A stretch of DNA of 64,000 nucleotides from Plazaster borealis (Eukaryota > Echinodermata > Asteroidea > Forcipulatida > Labidiasteridae). The DNA lies in NCBI GenBank assembly GCA_021014325.1, contig CM037467.1:11670773-11734772 (forward strand), read 5' to 3'. Positions 38,450-50,211 of this stretch are shown piece after piece. A program made the translations under genes and the position numbers. Numbering within the stretch: the stretch's first letter is position 1; each line of letters opens with the position of its first letter. The notes below the pieces were generated by a model, which ran no database searches, was not told the origin of the DNA, and saw nothing but the letters and a program-made list of their open reading frames with translations.

Positions 38450-39650
38450 AAGCTATGCATTCACAGTAATTATATATTTAGCTCTTTGTCTACGGGCGTT
38501 TAACTATACAGGTAAATGTTGTGTATACGCATTGTACCCGCGAAGACCAAAGATTCAGTAGTTAACATAGTGTGCCACCATCTTGTTCCCTTCCTCCAAT
38601 CTTTCGAAACCGAGGCTCGTGGCACGGTTTCTGTCTGGTCCCTCTTAAATGAAAACTAAGTACACATTATTGCTATACAGAAAGGAGGAAACACGACAAA
38701 ATGGCTAGTATTTTGAGCACCGTAGTTTGCCACCGATCAAGTTTTTGGAAAATGGTTTGGTTAAAACGTGTGAACCATAACCAATCCATTACGCTCCGTG
38801 TGTTATTAGCTTTTGCCTACTACGAGCCCGCGATATCATGATACTCGTTACACTTCGGGAGTACTTCCTCCGCGGTTTGTACCTTACCACCCGTTCCTTC
38901 GAAAAGCTTTAAAAACCGACGTTCTGTCCCGAATGAGGGCCATGTTTTTGCTGTAATGCGACCCGTTTAATTGCCAATTTAGCGCTTCGTGAAGAAAAAA
39001 CATCCCTCGGATTAGGCAAGGTAATGGGATTCGATCATGCGTCACGTCCAACGGTCCAGCTATTGTATATAGGCATAAGACTACTGGGCCAATTTATTCA
39101 CGACTGAAGTTCCAACTGACGTTGTTTGTAAAAAAATATATAAAACAAATTGGGTTACACGGTCAGGTGAACACACTTCCTAAGGCTTCTTTAGAGGGGG
39201 GGGGGGGCAGAGAGGGAAAAAACTCAACTCAGCATCAGGTATTCACCCATGTTCACGAAAAAAGGTTGCCCCCGAACTTTTAGGCAATTATTGTCAGTGG
39301 TCCGCAGCGCACATCGCCGGCCCCCGTGGCCATTATACCGTAGTGTTGATAGCATCTAGCGATACTCGGCTTGCATCGTCGTCGTCGTGCCATTACAAAC
39401 CGCGGGTTTGGGATGAACCTCTGAGAAAGCTTGGAGCAGTTTGTGGAGGAAATGAAATTATATATACCGGGTATGGCTCTTCTCTTAGAAAAATTGTTAT
39501 GTTGTTATTTATTGAGGAACCTGTTTGTGCAAGAATTATAATGTCATGGGAGATTCCATTCATTTAAAGGGAAGTGTTTTGAAAAGTAAATTTCCTCATG
39601 AAACAACCAACCTGTCATCAGAGATGTCATCAGAGTTGGTTTTAACGTAT
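38450..39650. other. Unassigned, partly repeat-free
   Basis: G run at 39197-39208. No gene supported and no family recognised. Confidence 0.35.
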
Positions 39651-39654
39651 TAGC

Positions 39655-39740
39655 AGAAACAGCAACAACAACAACAAAAAACATTAACAACTACAATAAT
39701 AACATTAACAACAACATCGCAACAGCACCAACAACAACAA
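39655..39740 (+). repeat. CAA-rich tract
   Basis: acagcaacaacaacaacaaa, then aacaacatcgcaacagcacc and aacaacaacaaaac, immediately upstream of the LINE remnant. Confidence 0.8.
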
Positions 39741-39774
39741 AACTGTTTATATGTTGCACTTTCGCACATTCAGT

Positions 39775-40065
39775 ATCAAGCTTTGTACAATACAGAAAGA
39801 AATATCGAACCAACGATAATTTGGGGTCTGCAAAATGCTATTTTCACGACAGCACTTTTAGAAATAACAGGAACACTCTTCCAAATCACATCAAGGATGC
39901 TCACACTTTTTAGATTTTCAAGAAACTGCTCAAATGTTATCTTTGTCAACAAGATATTGTAATTAATTTATAATGTAACTGTCTTTGGCGCCTTTGAGCA
40001 ATAATGTTGTTGATTTTGGCGCTATATAAATGTCTTATGATTGATTGATAGATTGAATTGGTACT
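39775..40065 (+). mobile_element. 3' remnant of a non-LTR retrotransposon
   Basis: 39870-39960 translates to RNTLPNHIKDAHTF, stop, IFKKLLKCYLCQQ. This is the (W)NxLPxxI(K/R)xAxTxxxFKxxLKxYL end typical of reverse transcriptase ORFs. The 3' end has tttggcgctatataaatgtc and then gattgattgatag, a terminal simple repeat. One in-frame stop marks decay. Confidence 0.75.
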
Positions 40066-41039
40066 GGTATGGACTTTCAAATAAGTGAGCTTTCATAATG
40101 AGACTAATCACTCCCCCCCCCTAATCGATATTTACCAATAATTCATAACTAACAAAATCAAACATGACCGCAATTCGTCTTTAAACCGAATTGGGTTTTT
40201 TGGGGGAAACAAAATTCAATTCACATTTATTTCCATACTGTCTTCCACAGCATTACAGAAATTGCATACAATGTAATGGCGAACAGAGTAATTTAAGGTT
40301 TATATAGTCAAAGAAAAGGAACAGTATGGAGGCCGATTTGATAAGCCGAGGGTTGTAGTAATCAGACAGACAGAGACAAGAAAAACGGACAAACAGAGGA
40401 CGTACTAATAGGAACAAAACAAATGAACAACATCGATGAAACTGACCTATACCGAAATTGTAATGGATTTTGTTTTCACTGCGACAAATAATAATGGTAT
40501 GCTTTTATCGTGTTTTGCGCTTACTACTAGATGAAATTTGAAAAAGGTAGCCATGAGATGGGAATTCTACCGAATTCCCTCGCGAATCAATTCAGACAAA
40601 CGATACAAAAAACAAACTTTTTCTACCAAGAGACTCTCTCTCATAAATATCGTGAACTCGACAATTTGAGTTGGTTGTTTATCCTGGAAAGTATACCACG
40701 TCCCCCGGGCAGCACTTACAATATAAATGAAAGTCAGTCAGTCACGCTTTATAATATCTTCAGATCAAACTTCGAGATGCTGTTTGTTCCTTGTTAAAGC
40801 GCTTATTACCAAGAAGTTCAAATCCCTAGGGTGTCCATAATTATTTGACTTCCACAGATGAAAGGCCTAACGACTAAAATTATCTCGGTGCGTCGAGATA
40901 TGCGGGTCCAAATTAGGTCTATGTTTGCATAATTTTGTAGTTCGGTTGTTCCTAAAAGAATATTTTGTTTTTTTTCCCCCACCATTTATGAGGTGGCTGT
41001 TTACCATCACTTCGTTTTTTAACTCAACGTTTCTACTAA
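40066..41039. other. Unassigned sequence
   Basis: C run at 40111-40119; otherwise no gene or element was recognised. Confidence 0.35.
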
Positions 41040-41266
41040 AAACAAAATTTACCCGGATTATTGGTCCCGTGGGGCCTGACCCATTTCTGGGTCAGTATGA
41101 TCCGGAATCTGTGTCAAAATGACCCAGAAATGGGTCAAAATGACGCAGAATCCGAGTTAAAATCCAATATCTGGATCACTGTCCGGGTCAGCCTGATCCG
41201 GACATGGGTTATGTCCACTGGGACCCAGAATCCGGGTCAATTCTGACCCGGGAGGTTTTAGAGTGT
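41040..41266. mobile_element. TGACCC MITE, copy with both ends
   Basis: cctgacccatttctgggtca, cccagaaatgggtcaaaatg, gtccgggtcagcctgatccg, aattctgacccgggaggttt, tagagtgt. Confidence 0.7.
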
Positions 41267-41449
41267 TACCTCAATGTAGTTTGCATGCTGCCTTTAGACA
41301 ATGTGATACCACATGCTACAGTGCAATATTGGTTTTCGAATATGGCAGGACCTATACATTCAACTCAATCTTTATGGGTTTTTTTTAAGAATCATTTTAA
41401 AATGAGGGGTAAATCATGGTCATTGTTTGAGGAAAGTAAATAAGTCATT

Positions 41450-42049
41450 GTTCCGTCCCAACTTGACAATCGTCCCAACTATAGTTGGGACTGGTCCCAA
41501 CTTGAGTGTTCAAGTTGGGGCGCCCCAACTGCAGTTGGGATCGCCCATAGAACTCTACAGTATAATATACTGTAGAGTTCTAGTGTGGGGACTGCAACAT
41601 GTGGGCGTGGATCTCCCCACCCCCACCCCCAACAACTTGTGGGTATTGGGCCCAGTTTTGGCTTTAGAATAGTAGATGAGTGTGAAATTTGTCATTATGT
41701 GCCTGTGGTTTTGGTGCCAACCTTTTTCAAAAAAACAAAACCAAAAGAAGGTGTTGGAATAATTACTCCATTTTGTTTACCCTGAAAAAGTCTACTGTTT
41801 TGATCGACCTTATTTTTTTTCTGGGATCCTGCTATCACAAACAACCAACCTGCATTGCAGATGAGATTTCTCCCCTGCTTTCTCTTACCATGGAAGAAGA
41901 AAATTAGACCTAGCATAGAGAAAGGTCCTAGTAGTAGTACCCTGTACAATTACTACTGTCCCAACTACAGTTGGGACGCCCCAACTTGAACACTCAAGTT
42001 GGGACCAGTCCCAACTATAGTTGGTGCGATTGTCAAGTTGGGGCGGAAC
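41450..42049. mobile_element. 600-bp element with about 92-bp inverted repeats of CCCAACT/AGTTGGG
   Basis: The left repeat starts gttccgtcccaacttgacaa and the right ends tgtcaagttggggcggaac. Each repeat contains smaller palindromes (cccaactatagttggga, acttgagtgttcaagt). The interior (41550-41955) has no recognisable ORF. TCATT occurs at or within one base of both borders, a possible target duplication. Confidence 0.8.
41548..41582. repeat. Perfect 17-bp-arm palindrome inside the element
   Basis: tagaactctacagtata, one central A, then tatactgtagagttcta. It lies just inside the left inverted repeat and has no counterpart at the right. Confidence 0.85.
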
Positions 42050-42697
42050 ATCATTACATTCCTATTTCTTATAGTTTTCAAGAAACACAACACACAGGAA
42101 TGTCAAGCCTTACTACTGGTTCTTTTAAAAAGAACGTTCATTCCAACCCATATTTTTCAATGATGGGCTTATATAGGACGTTAATGGAATAAGATATATG
42201 CGTTAAGTAGGGTAATCTCTGTATAATTTTGTAGTTGGAAAAGTTCCTGAAAAACATGTTGTTTTTCTACCATGGGATGAGGAACGGGGACATGACGTGG
42301 TACCTCATTCCACCTTATCAATCAGGAGATAGGAAAAAAAAGTTGTGCATTGACCACTGCAACCATCTTTGTATTGTTCCCTGACGCACAGGATAACAAT
42401 CATCATGCTACTCGAAACGGACCATACTTTTTTTAATGTGAGATATCGCCTAACATCACAAGTTCGGACGGTCACATCAAGGTGAGGGCTACACTTAACT
42501 GGTTTGGGCTACCGACCCAAATCAACTGTCATCAGGGGCACGTTGCCACCTACTCCTGGTGCTGAAACAAGGTTACCCCCCCCCCTTCGCAGTCTGTAAG
42601 GATGTAGGCACGGGTATCATCCACTAGGAGTCTGGCTGGTAGAGCAGAATGCACTACCTTCCCAACTTTTACGAAGCAATTATGGTTAAATGCCTTG

Positions 42698-42757
42698 CTC
42701 AAGGGCACAAATGTCATAACGCCACTACTCAAGGGCACAAATGTCATAACGCCACTA
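42698..42757 (+). repeat. 30-bp exact tandem duplication
   Basis: ctcaagggcacaaatgtcat plus aacgccacta occurs twice with no mismatch. The motif resembles the post-B-box part of the SINE at 1255-1358. It is exact, so recent. Confidence 0.85.
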
Positions 42758-42814
42758 TATATTGATAGTCCCAACCAGCCTCAGAGAGAGACACTTTTGT
42801 CAACATCGGCAATG

Positions 42815-43215
42815 CCGTACCTTATTTTGATTCAAAGAGATTAAGTAGACAAAAAGCATTGGCACTTCCTAAATATCAATATCGTGTACTTTATCTTGAT
42901 TTAAAGAGAGTAAGAATCAACAGTTTCGTCAACATTACCTATGCTGTACATTATCTTAATTTAAAGATAGTAAACTAATCGGAGTTGCCATCAATTCCAA
43001 TGTTGTCTTTTCTTTTCGCAAGTTCCACCTACATAATGGGAAATAGTCAAGATTTGCTCTACCTTATCTTGACTCAAAGATAGTAAACTTATCGGTGTTG
43101 CCATCATTTCCATTTTAAACTGTTATCTTTGTTTTCGTAGGTATTTGTTCTTCTTCTCGAGATTTGCTTTACCTTATCTTGATTCAAAGTGAGTCAACAA
43201 ATCAGTGTTGCCACC
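42815..43215 (+). repeat. Degenerate tandem array, TACCTTATCTTGATTCAAAG unit
   Basis: Five copies, near 42819, 42886, 42946, 43059 and 43170. The last two or three also share atcggtgttgccatcatttc. Spacing alternates between about 60 and about 112 bases. Confidence 0.65.
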
Positions 43216-43219
43216 ATTT

Positions 43220-44540
43220 CCAATTTTCTGTTCGTAAAAGTGTCACAATGATTTGTTGGCATTTTTTTTACGAGGAGCTCGTGTACAATTGTAAAGCTTC
43301 ACGGAGTTCCCTGAAGCCCCGGCCGTAGGTTTCAAACCGAAGACATGGGATGTGGCTTCATTCTCTTTCAGCAACTTCAATTTTGTTTGAAGCCTACGGG
43401 ACGGTTACGTGCGTCAATTCCGACCCTATACAATCACACTCTTGACGACTACAGGGAAATACAAGTCAACTCCGTAATGTTCTTTTTTTTTAACCAGGGC
43501 AGACAACACAAGAAGAGAGGGGGCGGGGGGATCCTACACAGATCTACTGTCTTTGGGTTGCTCAAGATGAGGATGAAGATGTTGATGATGAGGGGGTGAT
43601 GCATGGAGGTGGTTGATGGGTAGAAAACAGTCAATGAACCCGGCAGGGAAATGTCGGTCATAAGAGGGGGCGAAAACAGGTGGTACAGCTTCCACTCGCG
43701 GTGGGCACACACGCGTCTTTAAACGTTTTGCGACGTTGATTTGCCGAATGAAAACATGGGGTTGTCGTCGCAATGGGGGAAATGTCATCGCATGATCTGA
43801 CAATTTAAAGGATTCTGTTTTTTATTCATCTGGGTGAGAAAATAAAGGATGACCCTTTTTTACGTATTATATTGATTACTTGTCACTTGACATCGCAAGA
43901 AAACCTGTCAATATCTCCGTCGAGTTCCTTGCGTATATATATACATATATATATATATACATATATGCAGTGACGACAGTGAGTGACGATAATCCTCTTA
44001 TCAAAGAGGGATCGTACTGTTTTTCATTCCAGCCTCGGTTCGGTTAAAATTATTTGAATGGGGAAAAAAATCAAGATGGATGCACCGTGATATTTGTCAT
44101 GTTCCCTGAATGCGATAGCAATAATGAACACCGATATTCTACATGCCAGAAAGGGATCAGACTAATTTTACCCTCCAGCCTCATTTTGGTTACATTCACT
44201 TGAATGGGGGTAAAAGATAGCGGAACCATGAAAAAGATCAATTATTGGCTGCTTCCATTAATCTGCTTTGATGATTAAACAAAAGCAAATAACCCAAAAT
44301 ACATGCACTCCTAAGCTCCATGCACTGGAGCTTAAGAAAGTGGCTGAAGCACATTTTCTCGATTCTGCATCGATATAGCCGAGAAGTAGTATCAAAGAAT
44401 GATTGAAGGTCACACTGCATCAACATTTACAAGCAGCACCCCCCATCGAAACCTTGACGACGACGACGGAAGCAATTAATTGGTAAAATTATGGTTTCAT
44501 GCACGCTTCGAAGCACGTGTGCTTAAAATGCGTTTATATT
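43220..44540. other. Unassigned sequence
   Basis: TA microsatellite at 43934-43968. An ORF cluster at 43345-43803 sits in mixed frames with no splice logic. No gene claimed. Confidence 0.35.
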
Positions 44541-44543
44541 CAT

Positions 44544-45260
44544 ACGGAGCTATAGCTCCACGAGTGCCAAGCCACCCAGAAAACGAGATAATTTTTTTCG
44601 CCAAAGTTGGCTTTCGTAAACTAACATGTCGACTTGTCCTGCTCTCGCGCAGTCGACTGACTGAAACTATGATGTCGACTTGTCCTGCTCTCGCCAAGTC
44701 GACTTACTGAAACTAACTTGTCGATTTGTACTTCTCTCGCCAAGTAGACTTACTGAAATTGACATGTCGACCTGTCCTGCTCAGGCCAAGTCGACTTACT
44801 GAAACTAACATGTCGACTTGTCCTTCTCTAGCCAAGTCGACTTACTGAAACTAACATGTCGACTTGTCCTTCTCTGGCCAAGTAGACTTACTTAAACTAA
44901 GATGTCGACTTGTCCTGCTCTGGCCAAGTCGACTTACTGAAACTAACATGTCGACTTGTCCTTCTCTCGCCAAGTCAACTTAATGAAAATAACATGTCGA
45001 CTTGTCCTTCTCTCACCAAGTCGACTTATTGAAATTAACGTGTCGACTTGCCCTGCCCTGGCCTAGTCGATTTGCTGAAACTATGATGTCGACTTGTCCT
45101 GCTCTCGCCAAGTCAACTTATTGAAACTAACATGTCGACTTGTCCTTCTCTCGCCAAGTCGACTTATTGAAACTAACGTGTCGACTTGCCCTGCCCTGGC
45201 CTAGTCGATTTGCTGAAACTGTGATGTCGACCCTGCTCTCGCCAACTCCTGGGGCTCCGT
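44544..45260. mobile_element. Element bracketed by ACGGAGC inverted motifs and filled by a minisatellite
   Basis: Left acggagctatagctccacga; right end reads, in complement, acggagccccaggagttgg. The 46-bp array occupies most of the interior. The left motif recurs at 22698 beside a related array. No transposase-like ORF, so non-autonomous if mobile. Confidence 0.55.
44622..45246 (+). repeat. 46-bp GTCGAC minisatellite, 13 full units plus a partial
   Basis: Unit begins taacatgtcgacttgtccttc and ends aagtcgacttactgaaac. Every full unit is exactly 46 bases (44622 to 45219), with no length variation. Units 9-11 and 12-14 repeat as a 138-bp higher-order block: units 10 and 13 are identical, including gccctgccctggcctag. 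Confidence 0.93.
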
Positions 45261-45588
45261 ATATTCAGGAAAAGTGTGGTTAATTGAGTTTCGTATAATA
45301 ATTGGCCTTGCTGTTTACATATAGTCATAAATATATTGCAACTCATGTACCGTTTCACAAGCACGCTGTAGTACGTGTCTCTTATGTATCGCAGATCATC
45401 TTCTACGTTTATGAGAACTTCTAATATATTTCTTGAAAACCTATTTAAATGATTGTAATTAATATATTCGTCCAAAAACAAATGACTCCCCTTTATGATA
45501 ATTCATAAGGCAGATTATGGGGAAAGTGTTGATGATCACAATCATGGAATTTGACAGTCAGAGTATTTCATGAGAAAGATATTTAGCT

Positions 45589-45741
45589 TTATAGGGCCAT
45601 TCACACATTAATTTGCAGAAAAATATATATCGATAGAATAACAAGTAATTTTCAAAATTTTCAAAATGGCTGCCATTGCTTGTTGTTCTACCTAGGCTAT
45701 ATGAGTTTTCAAAGAACAAATCTGCGATGGCCCTATAGCCA
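45589..45741. mobile_element. MITE with TATAGGGCCAT ends
   Basis: tatagggccattcacaca at left, gcgatggccctata at right. Interior contains caagtaattttcaaaatttt and a ccattgcttgttgttc partner to gaataacaagta. Confidence 0.65.
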
Positions 45742-46685
45742 AATATCTTTCTGAAGACATACTCCGATTGTGTGCCAATGCCATTCTTGTAAAGGCACAA
45801 TCCCATCACTTACCAGCCGTACTAAAACTACATTTTGTCGAAAACTAAAGGATTGGAATTAACGAAGTCCCAAAAAAACCCACAAACCCATACAACCAAA
45901 CGCCGTAACAAACAAATAAACAAACAAACAAACTGCAACAAACAACAACAATGATAATCATTCATGTAAATTGTGTCTTGGAAACTATGACAGATACAGA
46001 ATGAATGTTATATTATAACAAAACAAAAACACAACGATTTACCTCCCATTTTAAAAATGATTCTCAACATGAGAAGAGTGGACAAAATGTAACCCTTTCT
46101 CCAAAACCAGCTTTCTAGATATACCGTGCGATACTTACAATGCCTTAATGGATTGTAAAACGGCATTGAACGAGTCGCTACTGTCTCGAATGTGCTGGTA
46201 ACAGCCACCTTGCTGTATGAAAATCAATAACATATACAAAAAATACAGTCTCTTATAAACCAGCGTTATTTGTACCTTAGCATTTGCCCCCCCCCCCACA
46301 GCCGACCCATATCTCCATGGCAACGCATCCTCCTGTTTTGTCCCTCTTTCATCTTGTGGTATAGCGAGTGACAGACAAATTGCCACAATTTGGTGCCACT
46401 GGGTGGGCACAATCAATAGCACTGTTGTTCCAAACTGCGCAATTAAAACATTGTGCGTGGCAGATGGGTATCCGCAACCCCAATTTCATTTTGCTTTATT
46501 AACATCCCTTCGCTAATTAAGACGAAGCCACGCCCTTTAAGATAGCCCCCCCCCCAATCGAGGCTCATATTGAGTGTGTCATTTTATACCTTGTTAAAAA
46601 CATCGTTGTTTAATTTTAGTCTGAAATGCTTACTGATTATGAAGTTCATTATTAGAACCCTTTTTTTTCTGTGATAATTTTCCCT
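45742..46685. other. Unassigned sequence
   Basis: CAAACAAA run at 45908-45935 and C runs at 46290-46298 and 46548-46556. No gene supported. Confidence 0.35.
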
Positions 46686-46689
46686 TTGA

Positions 46690-46930
46690 AATGAAGTCAT
46701 ATTCGAGAAACCTGCATCCGAAAACCTAAAAAAGCACAACAGCTGATTTCGGTTGTTACAACCTAAATTAAGGACATGGTGTTTACATGCTCAAAATTTT
46801 GCATGATTTCACTTTCTATGTTCTCCTGACTCACGCAACGGATTAAGCCCCAATGTTCACAGGTTTGTTATTTCATGTATATGGTTGATCACACAACACA
46901 TGGAAACTGTCTGCAACTATTTCGTCAGCT
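46690..46930. repeat. Dispersed repeat copy 2 (empty site for the 40-bp fold-back)
   Basis: Matches 175-430 with scattered differences; at the insertion point it reads tggtgtttacatgctc without the hairpin. Confidence 0.65.
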
Positions 46931-47129
46931 CTACCAATCCTGTATAATGCCTTTATTGCAAGGAGTAGAGGAATACAGCTAAACTTGAAGTTGTCTATTA
47001 TCATGGAGAAATTTTGCTACATGCAATGATAGTCATGTTTAAAATATATTTACGAGCATATAACATTGACTTCAAGAGGTTAGTCGAAGAAACCGTACAT
47101 GTTTTGATATCTCATTTTGCGGTCATTAT

Positions 47130-47310
47130 CTTAAACTAGTACTCGTAGTCGTACTCGGAGATCTGAGTACTTGGTATAGGGGCCTACTCGACTGTTAGAC
47201 TCGGTACTTGGACATCAGAGTATAGTCGATACTCGGACACTCGTACTCGTACTCGATGGTCCAAGCACTTGTACTTGAGTACTGTACTCTGCCACCCTAT
47301 AGTAGTACTC
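47130..47310. repeat. TACTCG-rich degenerate repeat
   Basis: ctcgtagtcgtactcgga, actcgtactcgtactcga and acttggtac-type motifs, imperfect throughout. Confidence 0.6.
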
Positions 47311-47314
47311 GGCA

Positions 47315-47544
47315 CACTGCAAAAACCGGGGCGTTAACATTGTCACCATTGGTGTTGTCACATAAAGATACCCAAGAGAGAATATAAATTAACACCTTAG
47401 GGTGTTATAATAACACTAATGTAAATGTGTTGGCAGAAATGAGTGTCATTTTAACACCCTATGGTGTTAATTTTTATTCTCTCTTGGGTATCTATATGTG
47501 ACAACACCCATGGTGTAAATTTTAACACCCCAGTTTTTGCAGTG
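47315..47544. mobile_element. GGTGTTAA-rich MITE, copy 1
   Basis: Ends cactgcaaaaaccggggcgt and ccccagtttttgcagtg. The arms (gtgttgtcacataaagatac, agagagaatataaattaaca) pair with tgttaatttttattctctct and gtatctatatgtgacaacac over about 100 bases. Copies at 55769-55998 and 63901-64000. Confidence 0.85.
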
Positions 47545-50032
47545 CAGTTGGCCTACTTGATACTCGGCTGAAAAGCACTTGACCAACACTGCAATATTCT
47601 GATCTCGCAAAGAGAAAGCTCTGTATACGGAGTGATTTTACATAATATTCCGATGGAACAACCGTTGATAAAAAAACTGTAGTTATCCATCGCACGTGTG
47701 ATCGTGATGATCATTAAAACTTCTGCAAAAATTTATAAGAGCAATTGCAGCCAAAACGCAGCCCTCACTCCAGTCAAATCACTTCATTGTAAAACTCGTC
47801 TGCTGTGTACTCTTCATGCCCGTGTGGAAGGCTTGGCTCTTAAGTTGGGAGATTCCTGGGTGAAAATACTCTCGGCTTCTCGGGATGGTAAACTGATTCC
47901 GTAAAGCCTGAGGGGCACCGGAAGCATATTGGAAATGTGCCTGAAAAGTGAACAGATATCAGGCGCGAGATGTTTGAAAAGAGGGGACACTGTGTATCAG
48001 ATGATCAGATGGAGGGTTGAATGAGCCCGGGTATCGATTACTAATTGTATATTGCACCGACTGGATAGTCTAGTCATGCCCTTTTTACGCTGTATAGTCA
48101 TTGGACGACATGTTGCAACTCAAAGGAGCATTGTACTGCTGACAGGAAACAGACCTCCTCATTGTCTGCGCATTCATTTTGGTGTTCTTGTTGTGTGCTG
48201 GGAGTGGTAATATGGCCCCCGAGGTACCTTTGGCACTTTGTAAGTCAATAGTGGCCCAATTTTGTATAAGTCACTCACCAAAGTACAGGTTAACAGAGGT
48301 GAAGACTGTAACACAACATTTCTCACACCTATTCTTGTTTTATTTGATGTAAACTAGAAGAAGGAAAATTGTTACATCTATACGAAACATATCAACAGTA
48401 AACATCCCACGCTCTGTTTGCAAGACGTCAGCCATTCTCCACGGAACTTCCACTGGAATCAATAATTTATTAATTGAGTTATTTCAGAACACGACAATAA
48501 GATTGCATGTTGGCCTACATCAAACACCAGACAATCCTAAAACTAGATTTCATGCGACTAAAGACCCATGTGTTAATGTTCACAGTCGAGGCGTCCAGGT
48601 GGAGAAGTGGAGCTTAGAATTTGTGTGTGAGGATCATCAATAAATGCAGGGCAGAGTGATATTTTAATCCGCTTAGATACTTTATAGGATCAGGATAGGA
48701 TTAAAGGTGTAAAATCCCTCGTATGTTGTCATCAGTCCATTGCGCTCCACGCACGCAACGAAGCCTGAGATGGTCTTTCCACGGAGCGAAGCAAGAATTA
48801 ATGTGATCTACAGTTTAAAATGAGAAGGGAAACATATACTATAGCTGCAGGCAGAATCAAGTAGAGCCTGAAACCAACGTTTTTTTAATTATAAAGACGC
48901 GATGTTATGAAAGTACGTTCATATACATTAAAGAACGTCTGTACAAAAAAAGTGCACGCGTACGATGTACAGGCACAGTGCATTCATTGTGAATTTTGAA
49001 CGAATTCGTGTAATACCATTCTGTATGAGATATATATGTACACAGCGTACCTATGCCGCATTCCTTAAAGTGGGGCTCCACGGTAAAATTCAGTTTTGGT
49101 AATGCACCCATTTTCCAATAGATAGAGTCCTCATGAAAGTGTGGAAAAAATTACAAGTCTCTAACCTCACGTTAAAATGGTGTACACAAAAAAGCCATTT
49201 TGTTTGATACTCTTTCACAGTGAAATTCGAAACATGACGTCATCGGACAGCAAAAACAAATAGAACTGTACATTCGCGCTTCGGGAGTCGTTGGTGTTTT
49301 GTTGTGACTCTGCGGTGCGTTCGTGACCGTTCGTTAGAGAATCGCTCGTAAGTGCGCCCATATTTCTAGGGAGTTTACAAGATAGTGTTTCTCACACTAA
49401 GCATTACTAAATAGTATACTATCTAATTGGGTGGCCTTGCTACGGGAATGCATTCGAGACAGGTCGGGTATCTTCGTAGGTGCGTTTCGGGAACACTCGT
49501 GCATTTCGCAAAGTTTCCCACCCTCATAATACTAAAGTTCACTGTTCATTATTAATGTACAAACTCATTATTCACATTTTTCCTCGAGCGTTCTAAGTTT
49601 CTTTTCCAAGCAGTTGTTGGATTTGAATAATTGATAAGAGATTCTGTTTCACCGGGAGAGCCGATGTGGGACTGCTGATCGGCCCTGGATCGGATCGAGG
49701 GGCCGTAATCGCATTATGAAATGGTCAACACTGACGGACCGTTTCTTTAAAATCTGTTTTTAAAGCAGGTATTAGGCAGAGATTTAATCCCCAAAACACT
49801 TCAAGAGTTGTTATCCAGGGTCCACGAAGGGGCGGAACCATTTTGGTTTCACCCCCACCCCTGAATTTAAATCAATGGATTCAAACGGCGTCTTGACAGA
49901 GCAAATAATAGTCAGACACCGTTTCAATATGATGTGAATTGATTTTCCGTATTGCTAGTGGTGCACAAGAAACACAAGCAAGACGGTGGTAGTCACAGGA
50001 TATGCCAATATTAAACCGCAATAATACCTCTT
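47545..50032. other. Unassigned, intergenic or intronic
   Basis: Nearly free of recognised repeats. Short ORFs at 47698-47904 and 48905-49111 have no support as genes. Confidence 0.35.
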
Positions 50033-50208
50033 TGGCCACGTCCGAATCAGCGGCTACGGCTGCAGAAGGGCAGCCTGAGGTCGTGTCCGAACTAGCAGGC
50101 TACGGCAATGGTATACGTTGATCACCGCGTCATCATGACGTCCTTCGCAACACCTTTATCAACAGTCGTAGCCGTTAGCCGTAGCCACTGATTCGGATAC
50201 GGCTTAAG
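50033..50208. mobile_element. MITE with GGCTACGGCTG arms, copy 2
   Basis: ggccacgtccgaatcagcgg...ccactgattcggatacggc. It holds an internal partial duplication of its own left end (tgtccgaactagcaggctac), unlike copy 1 at 26392. Confidence 0.7.
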
Positions 50209-50211
50209 TTC

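Noticed and set aside
44622..45246. CRISPR-like array with 46-bp period
   Set aside because: The whole 46-base unit is repeated, with no variable spacers between constant repeats.
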